Shown: positions 26,309-33,568 of the stretch, piece after piece
How the letters are laid out: each line of letters begins with the position of its first letter
Numbering within the stretch: position 1 is the stretch's first letter
From: CAYTID01 sp964437735
Lineage (GTDB): Bacteria; Bacteroidota; Ignavibacteria; UBA10030; BY39
Direction of reading: 5' to 3'
Length of the DNA: 64,000 nucleotides
Assembly: GCA_964437735.1 (NCBI GenBank)
Contig: CAYTID010000004.1
Location: 1 to 64,000 of the forward strand
Program-made: the position numbers and the translations under genes
The notes under the pieces: model-generated
The model's input: only the letters and a program-made list of their open reading frames with translations
Told to the model about the DNA's origin: nothing
The model's database searches: none

Positions 26309-27187
26309 TTACACGGCTATCGATTCACTGATATATTTTCTTACAGAAAAGAGACTTCCTAAAAAACCTAAAATGGTGCCAAGAATTACAATAATCCCGT
26401 ATATATAAATATCAATTCTTAGAAAATCCAATAATTCCGCAGAAAGGAGTTTAGAGGCTGTCTGAATGATGATATAAAGAATAACCGACGAAATAAATCC
26501 ACCGGAAATTCCTTGCAATATTCCTTCAAGCAAAAACGGCATTCGAATAAACCATCTTGTAGCGCCGACGAGTTTCATAGTTTTAATTAATTTACGTTTT
26601 GAATAGATAGCAAGCCGTGTTGTATTCGAAACTAAAAAAACTGCCGATATACCTATTATTGCACCCATAATTAATCCAAGCGTGTTAAGAGATTTTGTTC
26701 TTTTGTCCAAAAATTCGATAATATCTTTTCTGTAAATAACCTCATCGATGCCTTTAACAGATTTAATTTTATCGAATATTATTTGAGCCGCTTCAGCCGT
26801 TTTATATTTGTTGTTCAAATATATTTTAAAAGACGGAGGAAAAGGATTGAACTCCAAAATGCTCAGCACATCTTCGCCGAAATCTTCCTTAAAAATTTTT
26901 GAAGCATCTTCTTTCGAAATGAATGTAATGCTATCGACACCTTCCGTTTTTAAAAGTAAATTTTGAATCTCGTAAATAGCAACCCGGGGAGCGGGCTCTT
27001 CAAGAAAAGCTTCCATCTCAACTTTTTCCCTTACTAAATCGACCAGCCGGGAAGTATTAATGGATACAATTATGAATAAACCAAGCAATATCAAGGAAAT
27101 TGATATTGTGATGATAGATGCTGCTGCGGCTAACTTAGCCCTTGAAAATCCCGAAAATCCTTCTTTGATTATGTATGCTATTTTCAT
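26309..27187 (-). CDS. ftsX: Cell division ABC transporter permease FtsX
   Basis: This permease-like partner of FtsE couples cell division to peptidoglycan hydrolase control. It has 292 residues: one N-terminal membrane helix (LAAAASIITISISLILLGLF), an extracellular domain with DSITFISKEDASKIFKEDFG and ILEFNPFPPSFKIYL (typical FtsX text), and three C-terminal helices with MKLVGATRWFIRMPFLLEG. ftsE is not adjacent in this window. It is the last gene of the ybaB-recR-lipoprotein-lipoprotein run, 5 bases after the preceding gene. Confidence 0.88.
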   Translation of the reverse strand: MKIAYIIKEGFSGFSRAKLAAAASIITISISLILLGLFIIVSINTSRLVDLVREKVEMEAFLEEPAPRVAIYEIQNLLLKTEGVDSITFISKEDASKIFKEDFGEDVLSILEFNPFPPSFKIYLNNKYKTAEAAQIIFDKIKSVKGIDEVIYRKDIIEFLDKRTKSLNTLGLIMGAIIGISAVFLVSNTTRLAIYSKRKLIKTMKLVGATRWFIRMPFLLEGILQGISGGFISSVILYIIIQTASKLLSAELLDFLRIDIYIYGIIVILGTILGFLGSLFSVRKYISESIAV

Positions 27188-27192
27188 ATAAA

Positions 27193-27699
27193 TTAAAAAT
27201 TAGATTCGTCTTTCCAGCGGACAATTTTCCAATTTGAATTAAAATCCGCTCTCTCAAGTGTAAGGTTTGCATAACCGTCGATTCTTTCAACATCGCTCGG
27301 GTTAAAAGTTATCATGAGATTGAATCCGCGGACGACGGTTTTGCGTAAAGAATCACCGCTTGAAGCAACCTCATTGTTCCAAATTATTGAAAGCGATTGC
27401 GCGCTCTGAAACAAACCGTAAGTCGTCCTCATCTCGTCGTCGCGTCCCCAACTAACATCAACGCCAACTTCATAGTCACGATAGATGAAAGTAAAATTTG
27501 GACCGATTAAAGCACCGTATAATGAGGTATCCTTAAAAGAGTACGCGTTTCGGAAGTTGCAAAGGACTCCGTCAATTTCATTTAAATTGGGACAAATTTG
27601 TTTTCCCGATCCATCGCCCCATCCGGGAGCGAACGGATTAACGCACGAAATACTGCAGAATAAAAAAGACACTACAGATATTTTAAAAATATTTTTCAT
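27193..27699 (-). CDS. Small lipoprotein, possible NTF2-like fold
   Basis: No known gene is recognised. It encodes 168 residues with a lipoprotein signal peptide (FLFCSISC, modified cysteine near residue 19). The mature part, about 145 residues, has an early helix (IDGVLCNFRNAYSFKDTSLYGALI) followed by beta strands (FTFIYRDY, VVRGFNLMITF, YANLTLERADFN.NWKIVRW). A helix and a curved sheet ending in a W-rich strand resemble SnoaL/NTF2-like domains. The upstream neighbour (3-base gap) has the same layout, so the two look like diverged paralogs. Placement between recR and ftsX suggests cotranscription and an envelope role; that is inference. Confidence 0.65.
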   Translation of the reverse strand: MKNIFKISVVSFLFCSISCVNPFAPGWGDGSGKQICPNLNEIDGVLCNFRNAYSFKDTSLYGALIGPNFTFIYRDYEVGVDVSWGRDDEMRTTYGLFQSAQSLSIIWNNEVASSGDSLRKTVVRGFNLMITFNPSDVERIDGYANLTLERADFNSNWKIVRWKDESNF

Positions 27700-27702
27700 T
27701 TA

Positions 27703-28287
27703 TTATATGCCGGTACTGAATAGAGCTTTTAAATAACTCCACGTATTCAGTGTGTCGGCTTTGAAATCAAACCATTTATATATACCCCACTCCAGTTTTC
27801 TATCGACAGATAGATAAAATTGTAAATTACCGGAGAAATTTTTTGTGATATTCGGATGGTTGTGAGGAAAATAAAGAAAATAATCATAATAATATATAAC
27901 AGAATCGGAAGTTATGCTGATTATTCTTTTATTTGAAAGGGCGAGTCCGGCATTTCCGAAGGGAGGTTTGCCTAAATTTCTCAGGTATTGACGTTCCGAT
28001 TCGCGGTTCCACCCGATAAATATCGACCTGTCAATACCCGCTTCTGCAGCCGGTACAAATTCAAAATTTTTATCTGAAAATGACGAATCAATAAAACACT
28101 TTACATAATTATCAACATTGTATTCTGAGATTGAATTTTTAAAATTTGTTATTACAATGTCGGGCGTTGTAGGTTGAATAAAACTTGAACTTTGCTGATA
28201 TGGGTCTTCGGGAGGTCTGGTGCTGAAGAGATCGCATCCGGACAAAATTATAAAAAAAAGAATCAATATTTGATTATAAAATTTCAA
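27703..28287 (-). CDS. Small lipoprotein, possible NTF2-like fold
   Basis: Not assigned to a named family. It has 194 residues with a clear lipobox (FFIILSGC, cysteine near residue 18) and a proline-rich linker after it. The mature domain starts with helical text IVITNFKNSISEYNVDNYVKCFI followed by strands ending LEWGIYKWFDF, similar in pattern to the next gene. The shared pattern suggests tandem NTF2-like lipoproteins. Its ATG overlaps the recR stop by 4 bases, so translation is probably coupled to recR, which is odd company for an envelope lipoprotein. Confidence 0.65.
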   Translation of the reverse strand: MKFYNQILILFFIILSGCDLFSTRPPEDPYQQSSSFIQPTTPDIVITNFKNSISEYNVDNYVKCFIDSSFSDKNFEFVPAAEAGIDRSIFIGWNRESERQYLRNLGKPPFGNAGLALSNKRIISITSDSVIYYYDYFLYFPHNHPNITKNFSGNLQFYLSVDRKLEWGIYKWFDFKADTLNTWSYLKALFSTGI

Positions 28288-28880
28288 ACAACTACCCTTC
28301 CTTCGATTGCACGCGACAATGTCGCCTGATCTGCAAATTCAAGATCTCCGCCAATCGGAATCCCTCTTGCAATTCTCGTTATCTTTAAGCCAAGCGGCTT
28401 CAAGAGACGGGAGAGATAAAGAGTTGTGGCTTCACCTTCGACATTTGGATTTAAAGCCAATATGATCTCAGATGTATTATCGTCAATTCTGTTCAGCAGT
28501 TCTTTGATTTTTATTTCATCTGGTCCGATTCCATCGAGAGGCGAAAGAGATCCGCCGAGCACATGATATAAGCCGTCGAAGTCGTTTGTTTTTTCTATAG
28601 CGAACACATCGCTCGGTTCTTCAACAACACAGATTGTATTTTTATCTCTTTTATGGCTTGAGCATATGGGGCAGGGATCTTCTTCCGTGAAGTTAAAACA
28701 GACGCCGCAATTTTTCACTTTATCTTTTACTCCGACGAGCGCTTTTGCCATGTACACAACTTCTTCGCGCGGAAGTTTCATAATATACATAGCCAGCCGC
28801 TGAGCTGTTTTCCTTCCGATGCCGGGAAGCTGTGAAAATTCTTCTACCAAAATTTCCAATGACTCTGACGTATAAAGCAT
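28284..28880 (-). CDS. recR: Recombination protein RecR
   Basis: This recombination mediator works with RecF and RecO at gaps. It has 198 residues: the helix-hairpin-helix region FSQLPGIGRKTAQRLAMYI, a zinc finger CGVCFNFTEEDPCPIC near residue 57-72, and a Toprim domain with ICVVEEPSDVFAIEKT and NPNVEGEATTLYLSRL. Length is standard. It lies 11 bases downstream of the YbaB gene, the usual ybaB-recR pairing. Confidence 0.94.
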   Translation of the reverse strand: MLYTSESLEILVEEFSQLPGIGRKTAQRLAMYIMKLPREEVVYMAKALVGVKDKVKNCGVCFNFTEEDPCPICSSHKRDKNTICVVEEPSDVFAIEKTNDFDGLYHVLGGSLSPLDGIGPDEIKIKELLNRIDDNTSEIILALNPNVEGEATTLYLSRLLKPLGLKITRIARGIPIGGDLEFADQATLSRAIEGRVVV

Positions 28881-28891
28881 ATAATTTTTAT

Positions 28892-29239
28892 TTAAAAGCC
28901 CGGTAAATTTAAACCGGGAATATTAGGCAGCATTCCTGATGTAACCTTCCCCATCTCTTCTTGTGCCATCTTTTGAGAATCTTCCAACGCTTTATTGACT
29001 GCCGCGACTAATAAATCCTCAAGCATTTCAGCGTCGTCGGGATTAATAACTTCTTTTTCGATTTGTATTTTTAATATTTGTTGTTTTCCGTTCGCAGTAA
29101 CTTTTATCATACCGCCGCCGGCTTCAGCGTTAATGGTTTTATTCTCTAACTCGGCTTGAACCTTTGCCATTTTTTCCTGCATTTGTTGTACTTGCTTCAT
29201 CATTGCCTGCATATTAGGCATTCCGCCCGGCATTTTCAT
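28892..29239 (-). CDS. YbaB/EbfC family nucleoid-associated protein
   Basis: This small DNA-binding protein of 115 residues forms tweezer-like dimers. The N-terminus is methionine- and glutamine-rich (MPGGMPNMQAMMKQVQQM). The core has VTANGKQQILKIQIEKEVINPDD and ALEDSQKMAQEEMGKVTSGM, and the C-terminus is the typical glycine-proline tail (NIPGLNLPGF). It is followed by recR, the conserved pairing. The ATG has a strong AAGAGGTAA upstream site. Confidence 0.88.
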   Translation of the reverse strand: MKMPGGMPNMQAMMKQVQQMQEKMAKVQAELENKTINAEAGGGMIKVTANGKQQILKIQIEKEVINPDDAEMLEDLLVAAVNKALEDSQKMAQEEMGKVTSGMLPNIPGLNLPGF

Positions 29240-29370
29240 CTTTACCTCTTTTGTTATTGTAAATTTACGTTTTATAAAATATATTGCTTTTGAAGCGTAA
29301 AATCAATTTTTGTAACTTGCGGCTATAACAAACGTAAGTGTATTCAGCTGTATAAATTGAAAGGAAAAAT

Positions 29371-30354
29371 ATGACGCACAAAATATCGGTTAAAATAATT
29401 TTCTTGTTAATCTGTTTATTTGGTTTTAATAGCTTCTTATACGCATTGAACTCAACATCCGAAAAAGGGATTGAACTTTTTGATCAAAAAAAATACAAAG
29501 AAGCGAAGGAATTATTTATATCAATTATCAAAAAAGAACCGAAGAACTCAATCGCAGCATATTATCTGGGAAGGATCGCATTTACAGAAGAAGATTATGA
29601 AAAGGCATCGGAGTGGTTCGAAAAAGCAGCGGACACAGAAAAAAATAATTCCGTATATCACCTATGGCTTGGAAAAAGTTATGCACAGGAAGCCCGGAGC
29701 GCAGGTGTTTTGCGCCAGCCTTTCATCGCCCGTAAAATGAAATCCTCTCTTGAGCGTGCAATATCACTTGACCCTGACAATATCGAAGCCCGCTTTTTCC
29801 TGATGGGATTTTTTCAGCGGGCGCCGGGAATTATGGGAGGCGGTATGGAAAAAGCGAAAGAACAAGCTGCCGAAATTAAGAAACGGAATAGTTTTCAGGG
29901 GCATATCGCTTTCGGAAATTTGTATGAGCACGAAAAAAACCTCACCGCAGCAGAACAGGAATACAAAGAAGCGGTTAAGAAACACCCCGACAGCTTATCC
30001 GCTTATTACAATTTAGGAATATTTTATTCAAACCATAACCGCTACGAAGAAGCTTTTAAATTATTTGACGATTTGCTTGTCAGAAAACCGGATGAAATTA
30101 AGATATATTATTACATAGGGAGAACAGGGGCTGTATCGGGACTTAAATTACCGGAATCCGAACAGGCGCTTATAAAATTTCTTAAGCACGATCCGCTCGC
30201 AGACAAAGAGTGGCAGGTTGCGGCACACTGGCGGCTTGGTATGGTTTATGAAAAAAAGGGGGATTTGCAAAACGCTAAAAAAGAATACAATAATGCGTTG
30301 AAATTAAATCCCGACCATAAACAGACAAAAGAAGCGTTAAAGAAGTTGAAATAA
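29371..30354 (+). CDS. Exported tetratricopeptide repeat protein
   Basis: It encodes 327 residues with a signal peptide (IIFLLICLFGFNSFLYA) followed by TPR units: KGIELFDQKKYKEAKELFISII, AAYYLGRIAFTEEDYEKASEWFEKAA, SAYYNLGIFYSNHNRYEEAFKLFDDLL and AAHWRLGMVYEKKGDLQNAKKEYNNALKLNPDH. The middle (MKSSLERAISLDPDNIEARFFLMGF, APGIMGGGMEKA) is a less regular repeat region found in similar periplasmic TPR proteins. TPRs mediate protein binding; the partner is unknown. A GAAAGGAAAA site precedes the ATG. It starts divergently from the ybaB-recR-ftsX run. Confidence 0.8.
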   Translation: MTHKISVKIIFLLICLFGFNSFLYALNSTSEKGIELFDQKKYKEAKELFISIIKKEPKNSIAAYYLGRIAFTEEDYEKASEWFEKAADTEKNNSVYHLWLGKSYAQEARSAGVLRQPFIARKMKSSLERAISLDPDNIEARFFLMGFFQRAPGIMGGGMEKAKEQAAEIKKRNSFQGHIAFGNLYEHEKNLTAAEQEYKEAVKKHPDSLSAYYNLGIFYSNHNRYEEAFKLFDDLLVRKPDEIKIYYYIGRTGAVSGLKLPESEQALIKFLKHDPLADKEWQVAAHWRLGMVYEKKGDLQNAKKEYNNALKLNPDHKQTKEALKKLK

Positions 30355-30525
30355 CTTAGACCACAGAACAACTTCCATTTAAGATTTGTTGAAAAAACCG
30401 GACAGGGAAGCGGATATGCAGGATGGTAAAATAATGTTGTAATATAATTATTAAAGCCGAGATAAAATAAATCAGAAATTGTGTGAAAATGTGTGATGCT
30501 AATTTAATAAGAATAAAGCAATAAA

Positions 30526-31026
30526 TTATCGTAAAGTTATATTTGCCCAAGCCATAAATTCTGTAAGACTCAGAATTTCGATTTTCTTATCAGCATTCAC
30601 TGTGGAAGTATATTTTCTGTGAGCGGCAGCTTCTTTTAACCAAGGAATTGCTCCAGTTTTCCAACCCTTCCCATCAATAATAATTAAGATGTGTTTTTCA
30701 GGCATTGTTTCGATACTGTTGAGATATAAATATGGTAATTTTTCGTCAACCGATCCTGTAACCTGTTGCCACTTACATTCAATACGTGTTTCCAGATTAT
30801 ACCGAGTAGATTTTAATAGAAATTCTGTTTTACCAGTATGTTTATATATTGTATCATATGGTACGTTGGTCAACAGAACTTCATCACCAAATTTTGCGGG
30901 ATTCTTTTTCCAATCTTTGTATTTTGCTATTTTAAATCCTTTTTGACTGCAAACGGTTTTTACTGTTTGTTCGAGAAGATTACCTGATGATGTTCGTCGT
31001 TTTGGTCTATTAATTTTTTTTGCCAT
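30526..31026 (-). CDS. PD-(D/E)XK nuclease, putative restriction endonuclease
   Basis: It encodes 166 residues. The catalytic core TEFLLKSTRYNLETRIECKWQQVTGSVDEK shows ExK (E83-C-K85) after an acidic residue and a strand, then a GSVDEK segment common in PD-(D/E)XK nucleases of phages and restriction systems. The N-terminus is basic (KKINRPKRR). It starts 5 bases after a Dam/DpnM-like methylase on the same strand, so I infer the endonuclease of a type II restriction-modification pair. It does not look like DpnII itself, so the endonuclease is of another family. The gene is AT-rich, like the methylase gene, which fits acquisition as a cassette. Confidence 0.7.
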   Translation of the reverse strand: MAKKINRPKRRTSSGNLLEQTVKTVCSQKGFKIAKYKDWKKNPAKFGDEVLLTNVPYDTIYKHTGKTEFLLKSTRYNLETRIECKWQQVTGSVDEKLPYLYLNSIETMPEKHILIIIDGKGWKTGAIPWLKEAAAHRKYTSTVNADKKIEILSLTEFMAWANITLR

Positions 31027-31031
31027 AAAAC

Positions 31032-31919
31032 TTAGTAGTTTGTAATAATCAATTCATTAATTTTTCCACGACCTTCAGCTTTACAGTTAATTGCTCGGCT
31101 TGCTTTAACAATTTTTGCATTGTAATTCTTATATAAATCTTTCACCGTTTCTGTATACGAATTAGATAACATATAATAAACACCTCTTTTGGTTAATTTA
31201 TCACAAACTTCCCTTAGTGCGAATTGGGAGTCTAAATCAAAGTCATCTTTATAGTATTTTGTAAATGATGATGTTTTATTTAATGGAACATATGGTGGAT
31301 CAAAATAGACAAAATCTCCTTTACGAGCTTTCCTTTCTACAGCTTCAAATGAAGCTGAGGTAATCTCAGTTTTTTTTAATAAAGCACTGCAAGCTATTAG
31401 ATTATCTTCATCAACTATTTTCGGATTCTTATAGAAACCAAAAGGGACGTTGAAATAACCGTCTGAGTTCATCCTATACAATCCATTGAAGCAAGTTTTA
31501 TTCAAATATATCAACCTGCTTGCTTTTTCTACTTTGCTCCAATATTTGTATTCATCAAATCTATCTGTGCCTCTAAGTTCATAGAAATATTTTTCAGTAT
31601 TCTTATGTTTTTTCAAACTCTTTATGAGTTCTTCAACGTTGTTTTGAATAACTTCATATAAGTTAATTAAATCAGGATTTATATCTGAAATATATCCATA
31701 GTTTGGCTTAATTTTAAAAAATAATGCACCACCACCCACAAAAGGTTCAAAAAACCGATTATATTCTCTTGGTAGACGTTTCAAAAGTTCTCCAAGCAGT
31801 TGCCTTTTTCCGCCGGGCCATTTTAAAAATGGACTACAAGCAACTTTTTCAAAATTCTTTTCTATACTATATAATGCAAGTTGTTCTTTGATTGACAATA
31901 TTAATGTTTCTGTTCGCAT
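31032..31919 (-). CDS. DNA adenine methylase, Dam/DpnM type (D12 class)
   Basis: This is an N6-adenine DNA methyltransferase of 295 residues. Motif X/I text FLKWPGGKRQLL and NRFFEPFVGGGALFF lie near residue 32-62, and the catalytic motif IV DFVYFDPPY near residue 203-211, giving the alpha (Dam) order. The downstream NKTSSFTKYYKDDF and YYMLSNSY match M.DpnII-like enzymes, so the likely target is GATC; that is inference from similarity recalled, not tested. Paired with the nuclease gene 5 bases downstream it forms a restriction-modification system. The gene sits as an isolated two-gene insert between housekeeping genes. Confidence 0.9.
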   Translation of the reverse strand: MRTETLILSIKEQLALYSIEKNFEKVACSPFLKWPGGKRQLLGELLKRLPREYNRFFEPFVGGGALFFKIKPNYGYISDINPDLINLYEVIQNNVEELIKSLKKHKNTEKYFYELRGTDRFDEYKYWSKVEKASRLIYLNKTCFNGLYRMNSDGYFNVPFGFYKNPKIVDEDNLIACSALLKKTEITSASFEAVERKARKGDFVYFDPPYVPLNKTSSFTKYYKDDFDLDSQFALREVCDKLTKRGVYYMLSNSYTETVKDLYKNYNAKIVKASRAINCKAEGRGKINELIITNY

Positions 31920-31993
31920 ACTTTACAAGTATACTATATACAAACATTAAATGCAACGTTAACTAAAATGATTTGTAAAGCCTAACAATTATT

Positions 31994-32383
31994 TTATTTT
32001 AAATTTTCATCTACCGGTTCCCAGAGCTCGATCTTGTTTCCCTCCGGGTCCAGTATCCAGCCGAACTTTCCGTATTCATATTCTTCAATTTCTCCTACAA
32101 CTTCAACGCCTTCCTGTCGTAAAACTTCCAGCAGAGCCTTAAGATTTTCCACCCTGTAATTGAACATGAATTGCTTCTCGCTGGGTGAAAAATATTTAGT
32201 ATTCTCGGAAAACGGACTCCATGCCGTATAGCATTTTTTATCCGGTTCAGCGGCGTCACGCCACTCAAAAAGTCCGCCGTATTGGTCGGACTCGATGCCG
32301 AGATGCTTTTTGTACCATTCTTTTGTTTTTTCGGGATCTTTTGTTTTAAAAAATACTCCGCCTAATCCTGTAACGCGTTTCAT
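31994..32383 (-). CDS. VOC (glyoxalase/dioxygenase) family protein
   Basis: It has 129 residues and one vicinal-oxygen-chelate unit pair: GLGGVFFKTKDPEKTKEWYKKHLG at the start and FGWILDPEGNKIELWEP at the end, where the last glutamate is a typical metal ligand. The metal histidine of true glyoxalases is not evident, so the enzyme activity is open. Its start overlaps the end of the upstream radical SAM gene by 38 bases in another frame, which suggests tight coupling. Similar stand-alone VOC proteins often have unknown small-molecule substrates. Confidence 0.8.
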   Translation of the reverse strand: MKRVTGLGGVFFKTKDPEKTKEWYKKHLGIESDQYGGLFEWRDAAEPDKKCYTAWSPFSENTKYFSPSEKQFMFNYRVENLKALLEVLRQEGVEVVGEIEEYEYGKFGWILDPEGNKIELWEPVDENLK

Positions 32384-33515
32384 TTGTTTCCTCTCTTAAT
32401 ATATTTTTGTAAAAAGTTGAATCTCTTTTTTCGAGTATCTCAATTATAACATTCTCAATATTTTTATTCACACCTTTAATTTTCAATAAATCACTTTTAA
32501 GTTTTGATAATGGTTCTTTTATCTGAGAGATATTGTACGCCGCATATCCAAACTGGGATTTTCCTCCTGCTATTTTCAGATAATAGTCAATGTGCTCGAG
32601 TATTACAACTGTCAGATCGTTGTCATCAAGAATAGCTCTGAATAATGGCACAGGAATTCGCATCGGCATATTATATTTTCGCGCGATCTTATAAAATCTT
32701 TTGTTAATTTCATCATAATATCCGCTTGCCGCCAGTCCCCATTCGTTCTGCGGATAAATTTCCTGGTATCTTTCTGTCAGCTCAGGGTAATTCTTTTTCA
32801 GTGTGTCTAAAAAATGCTCTTTCTGCTTTCCTTCTTTGAGGGTCATGCCGGCAAATATTATAAAGTCGATACCGGTATCCCTCGCTTTACTTACAGATTC
32901 TTCAAGAAGCTCCGTAGTATCTGTGATGAACGGTATTACGGGCATAAGAAACATGCCGCACGGTATGCCTTCGTGCTTAAACCGGGCAAGTGTTTTGAGT
33001 CTTTCACCGGGCGGCGGGACACCGGGCTCAAGTAAAGCGCTTATCTTTTCGTCAACGGAAGAAAAACTGTAGCTCACAATTACGCGGTTCTTTTTATTTA
33101 TTTCCTTTAATATGTCAAGGTCTCTTTTCACAAGAGTCGATTTTGTAAGAACGTGAACGGGGAAATTTTTTTCGGAGATCAACTGAAGTGTTTTCCGGCT
33201 CAGCTGATATTTGTTTTCAACGGGCTGATAAGTGTCGCACACACCGCCGCCCAATAAAATAAAGCTGCGTTTGAAAGGCGTGCGTTTTCTTCCGGGATCC
33301 AATTCACGGCGAAGTATATCTACCGCATTGATTTTTACGGTTATGTCCTTGCCGAATTCTCCCTCCACGAAATATTTCTCCGAGCGCCCGTCGCAGTAAA
33401 CGCAATTATGCAGACAGCCCCTGTACAAATTCATTCCATAACGCGAAATAAACCAAGAATCTATCTTTTTATGCTTCCTTAAGAGCGTTTTTGCTTCGGT
33501 TTCTTTTATGCTCAT
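32346..33515 (-). CDS. Radical SAM protein, spore photoproduct lyase-related group
   Basis: It has 389 residues with the radical SAM cluster motif CLHNCVYC (C34, C38, C41) right after MNLYRGC. Downstream text includes ILLGGGVCDTYQPVE, VHVLTKSTLVKRDLDIL and GVPPPGERLKTLARF, which are typical of the SPL-like group of radical SAM proteins (the COG1533 kind) annotated as DNA repair photolyase. The substrate is not known, and true spore photoproduct lyase is unlikely outside spore formers. Its 3' end overlaps the VOC gene by 38 bases. The second TonB receptor starts divergently 54 bases from its start. Confidence 0.82.
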   Translation of the reverse strand: MSIKETEAKTLLRKHKKIDSWFISRYGMNLYRGCLHNCVYCDGRSEKYFVEGEFGKDITVKINAVDILRRELDPGRKRTPFKRSFILLGGGVCDTYQPVENKYQLSRKTLQLISEKNFPVHVLTKSTLVKRDLDILKEINKKNRVIVSYSFSSVDEKISALLEPGVPPPGERLKTLARFKHEGIPCGMFLMPVIPFITDTTELLEESVSKARDTGIDFIIFAGMTLKEGKQKEHFLDTLKKNYPELTERYQEIYPQNEWGLAASGYYDEINKRFYKIARKYNMPMRIPVPLFRAILDDNDLTVVILEHIDYYLKIAGGKSQFGYAAYNISQIKEPLSKLKSDLLKIKGVNKNIENVIIEILEKRDSTFYKNILREETNETRYRIRRSIF

Positions 33516-33568
33516 TGATTATTAAATGTCTTATGATTAATTTAATATATAAAATTCCGGAATCATTA

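Noticed and set aside
30355..30525. Gap between the TPR gene and the nuclease gene as a regulatory or attachment site
   Set aside because: It is AT-rich with no repeat, hairpin or duplicated ends that would mark cassette insertion.
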